A stretch of DNA of 9,286 nucleotides from DATJPR01 sp035506295 (GCA_035506295.1 DATJPR010000045.1:1-9286), one strand, 5' to 3'; numbered from the stretch's first letter, positions 1 through 6,209 are shown. Translations and numbers: made by a program. The notes: generated by a model not told the origin, from the letters alone.

Positions 1-733
1 TAATGTCCCGCATATACTCCTCGTAGTTCGTCATCACGGAGTCCACATACGCGGTTGTCTGCTTCGCTCCGCCGAACCATCCGTATCGCGGCCGGTGGTC
101 GGGCCAGATGTGACTCTGGAGCGAGGCATAACGTCTCGACAAGAGTGGCATGGCGTCCTTGACTGATTCCCATCGATCCGGATTGTAGCCGAGATACGCG
201 GCGATCTCCTGCGCATCGTAAATGCGGCCCAGCCCTCCGTTGTAGGAAGCAAGCGCCAGTTTCAGTCGGTCTGGCTCACTCGCACCGTTGAACATCCCGT
301 AGAGCTTTCGCAGGTAGAACACTCCGATCCGGATGTTCATGGATGGATGCGCGCCGTCGTGCATTTCGAGGTCGTCCACGACCTCCTGACGGGTGACCGG
401 CATGACCTGCATGAACCCGGTCGCTCCACGGTGGCTTTCCGCGTCGGCGTTGAAGCGCGATTCCTGCTTTACGATGGCAAGGATCAGACGCCAGTCAAAC
501 CCGTACGCGTTCGCGCAAGCTTTGATCGTCGGACCGTAGTGCAGAATCATCTGCCGTTCGGCCGGATCAAGAGCGTCGTCGGCCGTCGAGGGCCGGGACG
601 CCTCGGCGGAGTCGATCCTCACGCCTTCAGCGCTGCCGGTTGCGGTGCGTCGCGCGATGCTTTCGCTTGATGGAGTGCATCCGACAAGCATCGCGAGGGC
701 CATAAGGACTACCAGTGGGATTCGTTTGTTCAT
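1..733 (-). CDS. Lytic murein transglycosylase (SLT domain) lipoprotein, 3' end cut by window
   Basis: Predicted to cleave peptidoglycan glycan strands from the periplasmic face, leaving 1,6-anhydro-muramyl ends. The reading frame runs from ATG at 733 off the left edge, giving 244 visible codons. Residues 1-19 form a lipoprotein signal: MNKR, a hydrophobic stretch, then LVGC with C19 as the lipidation site. A low-complexity Ser/Ala/Asp-rich linker follows (about 20-58). The transglycosylase domain starts near residue 60 and shows all the family-1 motifs: the catalytic glutamate E91 in KQESRFN, GFMQ at 106-109 and SYNGG at 163-167. A GAGG Shine-Dalgarno at 744-741 lies 7 bases before the ATG, which supports this start. 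The gene lies downstream of rlpA, another glycan-strand hydrolase candidate, but behind a 277-base structured leader. The catalytic domain is nearly complete; what follows residue 244 cannot be seen. It resembles the C-terminal part of MltF-like proteins but has no visible solute-binding domain. Confidence 0.9.
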   Translation of the reverse strand, partial: MNKRIPLVVLMALAMLVGCTPSSESIARRTATGSAEGVRIDSAEASRPSTADDALDPAERQMILHYGPTIKACANAYGFDWRLILAIVKQESRFNADAESHRGATGFMQVMPVTRQEVVDDLEMHDGAHPSMNIRIGVFYLRKLYGMFNGASEPDRLKLALASYNGGLGRIYDAQEIAAYLGYNPDRWESVKDAMPLLSRRYASLQSHIWPDHRPRYGWFGGAKQTTAYVDSVMTNYEEYMRDI

Positions 734-762
734 CGCGGATCCTCTGTATAGTGATTGACAAT

Positions 763-1011
763 GCACGTCCAGGTGTCGCCTGGATGCGTGCGGGCTTGCT
801 GCCCTGCAAGCCCATGGTTGACAAAGAACGTCGCAGCTTGGTTCTTCTCAATCTTTCAAGAAAAGAAGATTGCTGCGAACTGTGTGTGCGCCATGTCACG
901 AACCCCCTGGAGTCCTGATCGGGTCCGTGATGCGCTGGGGTACTGCCCACTCTTTGCGCCACGGCAATTTCTCGTGGCACCGAAGCCGAGTCCTTGTCCG
1001 GACTTCGGCTT
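763..1011 (-). promoter_or_regulatory. Structured leader of tandem stem-loops before the transglycosylase gene
   Basis: The gap between the rlpA stop and the transglycosylase ATG is 277 bases and holds no credible gene. In the minus-strand transcript it can form, in order: 1011-983 (11 bp with one bulged A), 980-956 (8 bp, one U-G), 930-896 (10 bp, one G-U, 15-base loop), 872-849 (7 bp), 846-824 (6 bp), 813-792 (8 bp, 6-base loop) and 791-763 (6 bp plus 5 bp with a 2-base bulge). A minor 4-bp stem lies at 949-936. Consecutive hairpins are separated by only 0 to 25 bases. The last ends 29 bases before the start codon, leaving the Shine-Dalgarno free. The stems are read directly from the sequence; a regulatory role is inferred. 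It does not look like any riboswitch consensus I could recall, including c-di-GMP-I, ydaO (c-di-AMP), TPP and cobalamin. No clear promoter was found inside it. Confidence 0.45.
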
Positions 1012-1433
1012 TACTCTCCCAATTTGATCACTTCGAGACTCACGCGCGCCGTTCCATTCTGCACAATTCCCAGTTTTTCTGCCGCGGCCTCTGAGAGATC
1101 AATAATCCTGTTGTCTTTGAACGGCCCGCGATCGTTCACCCGGACGTTCACCGATCTCCCATTCTCTTTGTTCGTCACCTTCAACAAAGTGTTGAACGGG
1201 AGCGTTCTGTGTGCGGCGGTCATGGCATTCATGTCGTACGTCTCTCCGTTCGCCGTCTTCCGTCCGTGGAATTCCTCCGCATAATACGACGCGACACCTT
1301 CCATGGGTCCCACCACCGCTGCCGGCGCTGCCACGGTGTTCGGCGCCGACCTGAACCGGGGATAGCTCCCCGCACAACCGGAGACAAGAATCACGACACC
1401 AACCAGCAGCGTTTTGACAACCCGCGCGAGCAT
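1011..1433 (-). CDS. rlpA: RlpA-family double-psi beta-barrel lipoprotein (septal ring lytic transglycosylase-like)
   Basis: Characterised RlpA of Pseudomonas aeruginosa is a lytic transglycosylase that acts on peptide-stripped ('naked') glycan strands at the division septum. This 140-aa protein has a lipoprotein signal (residues 1-20, VSGC lipobox, C20), a short Pro/Ala linker, and one DPBB domain from about residue 45 to the end. The domain carries the family hallmarks GVASYYAEEFHGRKTANGE (46-64), MTAAH (71-75), NDRGPF (100-105) and IIDLS (110-114). E64, H75 and D101 match the residues implicated in RlpA activity. No SPOR domain follows, so septal targeting through naked glycan is not evident; this is a short single-domain form. 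The ATG at 1433 shares one base with the TAA of manC (TAATG), and only a weak GAG precedes it, so translation is probably coupled to manC. The stop codon is followed directly by a hairpin. Confidence 0.92.
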   Translation of the reverse strand: MLARVVKTLLVGVVILVSGCAGSYPRFRSAPNTVAAPAAVVGPMEGVASYYAEEFHGRKTANGETYDMNAMTAAHRTLPFNTLLKVTNKENGRSVNVRVNDRGPFKDNRIIDLSEAAAEKLGIVQNGTARVSLEVIKLGE

Positions 1434-2521
1434 TACAGGTACTCGTTCATCTGCTTCCGCTTGAGATAGTCGGCAATCTCTTTCACTTCCTGCGACCTCC
1501 CCTTCCGGCAGACAAGCAGGGCGTCGTCCGTGTTGACAATGATCAGGTCTTCGACACCGATCGTCGCCACCACCTTGCCGGGGGAATAGATGTAGGAATT
1601 CCTCGTGTCCTTCTGCAGGACCCTCCCTGTAATCGTGTTCCCGCTGTCGTCTTTGCCGGAAATGCGCGCCACTTCATCCCACGACCCGAGGTCGTTCCAT
1701 CCGAACGAGGCGGGAATGACGAACACCGTTTCCGCCTTCTCCATCACGCCGTAGTCAATCGAAATCCCCCTGATCATCCCGTATGTGAGATCGAGCGTCT
1801 GCTGATACTGCGGAGTACCGATCGCGCTTTCGATCCGCTTCAGCTCCTGGTATTGATCGGGGAGACAACGCTCGAGCTCGTGCAGGATGCTGTCGTTCCG
1901 CCAGACAAACATGCCGCTGTTCCAGAGAAAATCTCCACTGGCAAGGAATCGTTCGGCTGTCTGGAGGTTCGGCTTCTCCGCGAACGCCTGCACACGGTAC
2001 ACCCCCAGCGTGCGGTACCGGGGATCCGATTTTTCATCGCTCTCCACCTGGATGTAACCGTACCCTGTCTCGGGATGCGTGGGCTTGATGCCGATGGTAA
2101 TGAGACTTCCGGATTCATCGGCAACGTTCACCGCGAGACGGACGACCCGCCGGAACTCCTGTTCATCCTGGACCAGATGATCGGCGGGCAGGACGATCAT
2201 CACTGCGTCAGGGTCCGCCTTTCCGACATGGAACGCCGCGAGCGCGATGCACGGCGCCGTGTTGCGGCCGACGGGTTCGACGATCACATTGTTCTCGGGG
2301 ACCTGCGGCAGCTGTTTGATGACCTGTGCCTTCTGGAGCTTGTTGGTCACCACGAAGATGTCCCCGGAGTGGACAATATCCTCGAGCCGTTTCACCGTGT
2401 TCTGGAGCATCGTCCCTTTGCCGACGATCTCGAGCAGGTGCTTGGGAAATTTCTCGCGGCTGCGCGGCCAGAATCTCGTCCCGATGCCGCCGGCCATGAT
2501 GACAGCAAAAACTCTCGGCAT
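1433..2521 (-). CDS. manC: Mannose-1-phosphate guanylyltransferase
   Basis: Makes GDP-mannose from GTP and mannose 1-phosphate in the cytoplasm, the donor for envelope polysaccharide, LPS or glycoprotein synthesis and the precursor of GDP-fucose and GDP-rhamnose. The 362-aa protein is a single nucleotidyltransferase domain: the signature GGIGTRFWPRSREKFPK at 11-27, VEPVGRNTAP at 81-90, LPADH at 111-115, AEKP at 181-184, NSGMF at 201-205, SIDYGVMEKA at 254-263 and FGWNDLGSW at 273-281. There is no C-terminal phosphomannose isomerase cupin, so it is the short monofunctional form. I chose ATG 2521 because AGGAAG at 2535-2530 lies 8 bases upstream and the domain begins at once. A TTG in frame at 2566 would add 15 residues without homology and would lie inside a hairpin. 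The gene begins 60 bases after atpC and runs into rlpA with a one-base overlap. Confidence 0.95.
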   Translation of the reverse strand: MPRVFAVIMAGGIGTRFWPRSREKFPKHLLEIVGKGTMLQNTVKRLEDIVHSGDIFVVTNKLQKAQVIKQLPQVPENNVIVEPVGRNTAPCIALAAFHVGKADPDAVMIVLPADHLVQDEQEFRRVVRLAVNVADESGSLITIGIKPTHPETGYGYIQVESDEKSDPRYRTLGVYRVQAFAEKPNLQTAERFLASGDFLWNSGMFVWRNDSILHELERCLPDQYQELKRIESAIGTPQYQQTLDLTYGMIRGISIDYGVMEKAETVFVIPASFGWNDLGSWDEVARISGKDDSGNTITGRVLQKDTRNSYIYSPGKVVATIGVEDLIIVNTDDALLVCRKGRSQEVKEIADYLKRKQMNEYL

Positions 2522-2545
2522 GATGGTGTCTTCCTGAGAACTGCT

Positions 2546-2571
2546 GAGCCTTGTCGGTTCGGACAAGGCTC
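2546..2571 (-). promoter_or_regulatory. Perfect 10-bp intercistronic hairpin between atpC and manC
   Basis: GAGCCTTGTC and GACAAGGCTC form an uninterrupted 10-bp stem with a 6-base loop in the 60-base gap between the atpC stop and the manC start. It lies 10 bases past the atpC stop codon and 10 bases before the manC Shine-Dalgarno. The downstream minus-strand sequence (AGCAGTTCTC) has no U tract, so it is not a typical intrinsic terminator. Likelier roles are stabilising the 3' end of the atpDC message, acting as a processing site, or partial attenuation that lowers manC-rlpA expression relative to the ATP synthase genes. The structure is seen; the role is inferred. Confidence 0.6.
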
Positions 2572-2581
2572 TCGCAATCGG

Positions 2582-2998
2582 TCATTGCTTCAGTTTTCGC
2601 GCGATTTTCAACCTCGAAACCGCCCTCGCGAGGGCAGCCTGCGCTTCCTCGAGATTCTCTCCCGGCGCGCGCGCCCTGAGGACATCGTCGGCGACATCCC
2701 GGGCATTCTCCGCCCGTTCGACATCGATGTCGTCCGCCTGCTCGGCACTGTCGGTAAGGATGACCACATGATTGTTGCGCACCTCGGCAAATCCTCCCCC
2801 GACGGCATAGAGGGTCTCGTCTCCGGTAATCCCCCGCACCGTCACCTGGCCCGGAGTCAATTGGGAAAGCAGCGGCGCATGGTTATACAACACCTGGAAC
2901 GAACCAAGCACCCCGGGCGCCGTCACGCTCGTCGCCTCTCCGCGGAAAACCACCTTGTCGGGCGCAACGATATCCAGCTGAAATGATTTCTCGTACAT
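2582..2998 (-). CDS. atpC: F0F1 ATP synthase epsilon subunit
   Basis: Central-stalk subunit of F1 that couples gamma-subunit rotation to the membrane ring and can restrain ATP hydrolysis. The 138 residues match the usual length. The N-terminal beta-sandwich (about 1-85) has FQLDIVAPDKVVFRGEATSV, GSFQVLYNHAPLLSQL and the YAVGGGFAEV strand. The C-terminal helical hairpin (about 88-138) is Ala/Glu/Arg rich, as expected. The GSFQVLxNHAP wording is the form I associate with Bacteroidota/Chlorobiota proteins rather than the proteobacterial version. The gene follows atpD after 17 bases, and GGAG lies 9 bases before its ATG, so the two are cotranscribed. Ambiguity is low; only the exact regulatory behaviour of the C-terminal helices is unknown. 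Confidence 0.96.
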   Translation of the reverse strand: MYEKSFQLDIVAPDKVVFRGEATSVTAPGVLGSFQVLYNHAPLLSQLTPGQVTVRGITGDETLYAVGGGFAEVRNNHVVILTDSAEQADDIDVERAENARDVADDVLRARAPGENLEEAQAALARAVSRLKIARKLKQ

Positions 2999-3015
2999 CG
3001 GTCGTGGCTCCGGTT

Positions 3016-4425
3016 CTACGCGGCCTGCAGCTGCTTGGCCTTCTCGACAGCCTCTTCAATGGATCCAACCATGAAGAACGCCGCTTCGGGAAGATGATCG
3101 TACTCGCCGTCGACAATTCCCTTGAAGCTTCGCACCGTGTCTTCGAGCTTGACGTACTTCCCCTGATACCCGGTGAACTGCTCGGCCACGTGGAACGGCT
3201 GGGAAAGGAATTTCTCGATCTTTCGCGCGCGCGCCACGGTCAACTTGTCTTCATCGGACAATTCGTCCATGCCGAGGATGTTGATGATGTCCTGGAGGTC
3301 CTTGTAGGTCTGCAGGATCTCTTTCACCTTCTTGGCCGTGTCGTAATGGTCGTTCCCGACAATGCTCGGTTCAAGGATCCGTGAGGTGGAATCGAGCGGA
3401 TCGACCGCGGGGTAGATGCCGCGCTCGACAATCTGCCTGCTCAACACTGTTGTCGCGTCCAGGTGGGAGAACGTCGTCGCGGGCGCAGGATCGGTGAGAT
3501 CGTCGGCTGGGACGTAGATGGCCTGGACCGAGGTAATCGACCCCTTTTTCGTCGAGGTGATCCGCTCCTGCAACTCTCCCATTTCGCTTCCGAGCGTGGG
3601 CTGATACCCGACCGCGGACGGCATCCGGCCGAGGAGCGCCGAGACTTCGGAACCCGCCTGAACGAACCGGAAAATATTGTCGATGAAAAGAAGGACGTCC
3701 TTCCCCTCTTCGTCGCGGAAGTATTCCGCCATGGCAAGGGCCGTAAGGCCTACCCGCTGACGGGCGCCCGGGGGTTCGTTCATCTGCCCGAACACCAGCG
3801 CGGTTTTCGCGAGAACGCCCGACTGCTTCATGTCGAGCCAGAGGTCGTTTCCCTCGCGGGTCCGCTCTCCGACGCCGCCGAACACGGAAATGCCGCCGTG
3901 CTGCTTCGCGATGTTGTGGATAAGCTCCATGATGACGACCGTCTTCCCGACACCGGCTCCTCCAAAGAGCCCGGTCTTGCCGCCCTTCGAATACGGCTCA
4001 AGAAGATCGATGACCTTGATCCCGGTTTCGAACAGTTCTTTCTTCGTCGAGAGCTGATCGAACGGCGGTGCCGGCCGATGGATGGGGAACTTCTTGTCCG
4101 ACACGATCGGCCCGAGGCCGTCAATTCCCTCCCCAATCACGCTGATCAGCCGCCCCAGCGTTGCGGGTCCGACGGGAACCGTGATCGGGCCGCCGGTGTC
4201 GAAGCAGGACATCCCGCGGTACAAGCCGTCCGTCGAGTCCATCGCGACCGCGCGCACACGGTTGTCTCCCAGGTGCTGCTGCGCTTCGGCGATGAGGTCG
4301 CCCTTTCTCCCTCCTTCTTCGTGAAGGGGGATGCGAATGGCGTTCATAATAGAGGGGAGCACGCCGGCAGAGAAATCAATGTCGATGACCGGACCAATGA
4401 TCTGGACGATCTTGCCTTCGTTCAT
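3016..4425 (-). CDS. atpD: F0F1 ATP synthase beta subunit
   Basis: Catalytic subunit of F1 that makes ATP from ADP and phosphate. The 469-aa protein has the full family layout: an N-terminal beta-barrel (MNEGKIVQIIGPVIDIDF), the P-loop GGAGVGKT at 155-162 (K161, T162), the catalytic glutamate E187 in GERTREGNDLW, Walker B in VLLFIDNIFRF (D249), ALLGRMPSAVGYQPTL at 264-279, and the adenine-pocket Tyr338 in GIYPAVDPLDS. Everything needed for catalysis is present. I start it at ATG 4425, preceded by AAAGGG at 4436-4431 five bases upstream; an upstream in-frame start near 4506 would add 27 residues with no family match. It pairs with atpC 17 bases downstream. No alpha, gamma, delta or F0 gene is in the window; its upstream neighbour is an oxidoreductase. 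This split arrangement is known from green sulfur bacteria and relatives. Confidence 0.97.
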   Translation of the reverse strand: MNEGKIVQIIGPVIDIDFSAGVLPSIMNAIRIPLHEEGGRKGDLIAEAQQHLGDNRVRAVAMDSTDGLYRGMSCFDTGGPITVPVGPATLGRLISVIGEGIDGLGPIVSDKKFPIHRPAPPFDQLSTKKELFETGIKVIDLLEPYSKGGKTGLFGGAGVGKTVVIMELIHNIAKQHGGISVFGGVGERTREGNDLWLDMKQSGVLAKTALVFGQMNEPPGARQRVGLTALAMAEYFRDEEGKDVLLFIDNIFRFVQAGSEVSALLGRMPSAVGYQPTLGSEMGELQERITSTKKGSITSVQAIYVPADDLTDPAPATTFSHLDATTVLSRQIVERGIYPAVDPLDSTSRILEPSIVGNDHYDTAKKVKEILQTYKDLQDIINILGMDELSDEDKLTVARARKIEKFLSQPFHVAEQFTGYQGKYVKLEDTVRSFKGIVDGEYDHLPEAAFFMVGSIEEAVEKAKQLQAA

Positions 4426-4530
4426 TCGAACCCTTTCAGGCCTAAAGGTATGCTGACGGAAAAACAAGTCAGCGTACAAGTTATGAAAAAACTGACCGAA
4501 GATCAAGATTACGTCAAGTTTCGCTTCCGA
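4426..4530 (-). promoter_or_regulatory. atpDC leader: probable promoter region with two hairpins
   Basis: These 105 bases separate the ypdA-like gene from atpD and are AT-richer than the genes on either side, as expected for a promoter region. Two inverted repeats stand before the start codon: GCTGAC/GTCAGC at 4473-4452 with a 10-base loop, and CCTTT/AAAGG at 4448-4432 with a 7-base loop. The second contains the atpD Shine-Dalgarno in its 3' arm. A weak promoter candidate on the minus strand is TTGATC followed after 17 bases by TAACTT, and a TACCTTTA resembling the Bacteroidota -7 element (TAnnTTTG) occurs near 4450. Neither is convincing, so the promoter position is not assigned. I see no U-tract terminator for the upstream gene here. 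Confidence 0.4.
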
Positions 4531-5541
4531 TCATGCCCTGATCTTCTTTGCTATTGATGGGATAATCGAAAACGCGTGCATCCTGCCATTTTCAACAAAG
4601 ATTTTGTTGTTATTCTTCCCCGCCACCACGGATCCGGCGACGTAGAGGCCCGGGACGTTTGTTTCAAACGTCGCCTCATCGATCTCCGGAGCGAGAGTGT
4701 CGGGATGAACGCGGATTCCAAACTCCTCGAGCCTGGCGGTGTCCGGATGAAAACCGATGAGAACAAAGGCAAAATCCGCCCTGACTGTCTCGGCTGACCC
4801 GTTTGTCTCGGCAAACACCTCGCCGGCACCGAACCGCACGACCCGGCTGTTGAAGAGTGCCTTGATCTGCCCAGCCTTGATGCGGTTTTCGATGTCGGGC
4901 AGGATCCAGTATTTCACCCCTTCGCTGAGTTTCGGACCGCGGTGTACCAGGGTGACGTTTGCGCCGTGCCGATACAGGTCCAGGGCCGCTTCGACCGCAG
5001 AATTCCTTCCCCCGACGACGACAACGTCGCATCCGAAATACTTCTGCGGCTCGTCATAGTACCGCAGGATATGCGGAAGGTCTTCTCCTTCCACACCGAG
5101 GGTGTTGGGGTGATCGAAATACCCCGTCGCCAGAATCACCGTACGACCGGCGTAGCTCTTGCCCTTCATCGTCTCCACGATGAACCCGTCGTCACACGGA
5201 CGAACGGACCGCACCGCGTCGAACGTCCTGACATCGAGACTGAACAGCGCGGTCACCCGCTGATAGTACGCAACCGTATCGACCCGGGTGGGACGGACGG
5301 TGGGGATGATCATCGGGACGCCGCCGATTTCAAGCAGCTCGGGAGTGGAGAACCAGACGAGCTGCGTCGGGAACCTCCTGATCGCATCCACGACGCTCCC
5401 CTGCTCAAGAACCACGGCGGAGAGTCCGGCACGCTTCGCTTCGATCGCGCACGCCAGCCCGGATGGCCCTGATCCGACAATGATGGCATCGAAGGGTGCT
5501 GCGGGGAATCCTTCTGTCTGTCTTGCCTGCTGACTGGTCAT
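4531..5541 (-). CDS. ypdA: YpdA-family FAD-dependent NAD(P)H oxidoreductase (putative bacillithiol disulfide reductase)
   Basis: Members of this family (YpdA/Bdr) are single-polypeptide flavoproteins related to thioredoxin reductase but lacking its CxxC pair; they are linked to NADPH-dependent reduction of bacillithiol disulfide. The 336-aa protein shows an FAD-binding GSGPSG (23-28), a conserved ATGYFDHPN (138-146), an NADPH-binding GGRNSAVEAA (177-186) and the C-terminal FAD motif GLYVAGSVVAGKNNNKIFVENGR (298-320), whose KNNNKIFVENGR tail is very typical of YpdA. There is no CxxC. The position of the proposed active cysteine in Staphylococcus aureus YpdA (GGGPCG) is serine here (S27). The ATG at 5541 has almost no Shine-Dalgarno and stands 6 bases after the stop of the YdeI-like gene, so coupling is likely. 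The first 16 residues are an extension before the FAD domain, so a later start cannot be excluded. Confidence 0.88.
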   Translation of the reverse strand: MTSQQARQTEGFPAAPFDAIIVGSGPSGLACAIEAKRAGLSAVVLEQGSVVDAIRRFPTQLVWFSTPELLEIGGVPMIIPTVRPTRVDTVAYYQRVTALFSLDVRTFDAVRSVRPCDDGFIVETMKGKSYAGRTVILATGYFDHPNTLGVEGEDLPHILRYYDEPQKYFGCDVVVVGGRNSAVEAALDLYRHGANVTLVHRGPKLSEGVKYWILPDIENRIKAGQIKALFNSRVVRFGAGEVFAETNGSAETVRADFAFVLIGFHPDTARLEEFGIRVHPDTLAPEIDEATFETNVPGLYVAGSVVAGKNNNKIFVENGRMHAFSIIPSIAKKIRA

Positions 5542-5547
5542 CGCACA

Positions 5548-6144
5548 TTACTTGTGTATCAGCTCATGCTTCTCCAACATCGTCACGAACTTGCGGAGCC
5601 GCCGCTCGCGCGTTTCCGGTTTCTTCGCGGCATGAATTCTGAAAAGGATCGCGTACCGGTTTGCGCTATTGAGCTCGTCAAAAAAAGCCTGCGCTCTTGG
5701 ATTCCGGCGAAGTGCAGACGCAAAATCATCAGGGACGGTGATGGTCCGCTGCGACGCGTACGCGCGATCCCATCGACCTTCCTTCTTCGCCGCGTCAATG
5801 GCTTTCACGCCGGGAGCTTTCATCTCCCCGCATGCAATCAGCTTCTCCGCTTTCGCACGATTGATCTCCGACCAGATGCTGCGCTTCCCCCGCGGCGTAA
5901 ACTTCTGCAGCCACCGGCATTCGTCGAGCTTCTGTTTCTGGCCGTCAATCCACCCGTAACACAACGCACCGTCGATGGCATCGGCGTAGGAAACAGACGC
6001 CAGCCCGGAGCCGTTCTTTGCGATCGCCATCCAGATTCCTGATGAAGAAGCATGGTGGGCCCCCAGCCAGCGCTTCCACGCAGTCTGGTTTGCGAAGCGC
6101 TTGATGGGGAGAATCACGCCGTTGGTGGATGACCGTTTCGGCAT
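5548..6144 (-). CDS. YdeI/OmpD-associated (OmdA) family protein
   Basis: A 198-aa soluble protein of the family often labelled 'bacteriocin-protection, YdeI or OmpD-associated'; the molecular function of the family is not established. Its hallmarks are the aromatic ASSSGIWMAIAKNGSG (32-47), the core ALCYGWIDGQ (60-69), LQKFTPRGKRSIWSEIN (79-95) and the C-terminal AKKPETRERRLRKFV, all in the usual order and spacing. There is no signal peptide or membrane segment. I start it at ATG 6144 because GAGG (6166-6163 region) lies just upstream and family similarity begins within a few residues; a GTG at 6180 would add 12 residues and would lie upstream of the hairpin. That Shine-Dalgarno is inside an 8-bp hairpin. 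The gene ends 6 bases before the YpdA-like gene, so the two probably form an operon, though no functional link is known. Confidence 0.88.
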   Translation of the reverse strand: MPKRSSTNGVILPIKRFANQTAWKRWLGAHHASSSGIWMAIAKNGSGLASVSYADAIDGALCYGWIDGQKQKLDECRWLQKFTPRGKRSIWSEINRAKAEKLIACGEMKAPGVKAIDAAKKEGRWDRAYASQRTITVPDDFASALRRNPRAQAFFDELNSANRYAILFRIHAAKKPETRERRLRKFVTMLEKHELIHK

Positions 6145-6149
6145 TTCGC

Positions 6150-6170
6150 CCTCAAGGTGTACCCTTGAGG
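6150..6170 (-). promoter_or_regulatory. Hairpin enclosing the Shine-Dalgarno of the YdeI-like gene
   Basis: In the minus-strand RNA, CCUCAAGG (6170-6163) pairs perfectly with CCUUGAGG (6157-6150) across a 5-base loop, and the GAGG used as the ribosome-binding site is the end of the second arm, 5 to 6 bases before the ATG at 6144. As drawn, the stem hides the ribosome-binding site, so translation would depend on melting or on an alternative fold. The pairing is visible; control of translation is inferred. It could also simply mark the boundary with the upstream glycoside hydrolase gene, since no U tract follows that would make it an intrinsic terminator. Confidence 0.5.
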
Positions 6171-6209
6171 ATAAAAACACCGCCGGGCCCGGGAAAATTC
6201 TGTCCCTGG

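Noticed and set aside
817..846. TTGACA on the plus strand at about 817 as the -35 of an antisense promoter
   Set aside because: No -10-like element follows at the right distance and no plus-strand gene lies downstream.
627..980. Minus-strand frame of 117 codons across the structured leader
   Set aside because: It overlaps the transglycosylase start out of frame, is very rich in Arg, Ser and His, and matches no family. The leader is better explained as non-coding.
2522..2566. Upstream TTG start giving manC 15 extra residues
   Set aside because: The extension has no family similarity, the TTG lies inside the 10-bp hairpin, and ATG 2521 has a well-spaced AGGAAG.
1853..2986. Plus-strand open frame of 377 codons opposite manC and atpC
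   Set aside because: It lies wholly antisense to two genes with clear family motifs, its product shows no recognisable domain and is rich in Arg, Asp and His as expected from complementary reading of GC-rich codons. Its length equalling the longest manC frame is a coincidence.
3463..4557. Plus-strand open frame of 364 codons opposite atpD
   Set aside because: Antisense to the highly conserved beta subunit; the frame stays open because of GC-rich codon bias. No motif is recognisable.
6181..6209. Possible intrinsic terminator after the glycoside hydrolase (GC palindrome CCGGGCCCGG followed by GTGTTTTT)
   Set aside because: The palindrome at 6183-6192 has no loop of its own and no good stem ends just before the T run, so a terminator could not be drawn convincingly.
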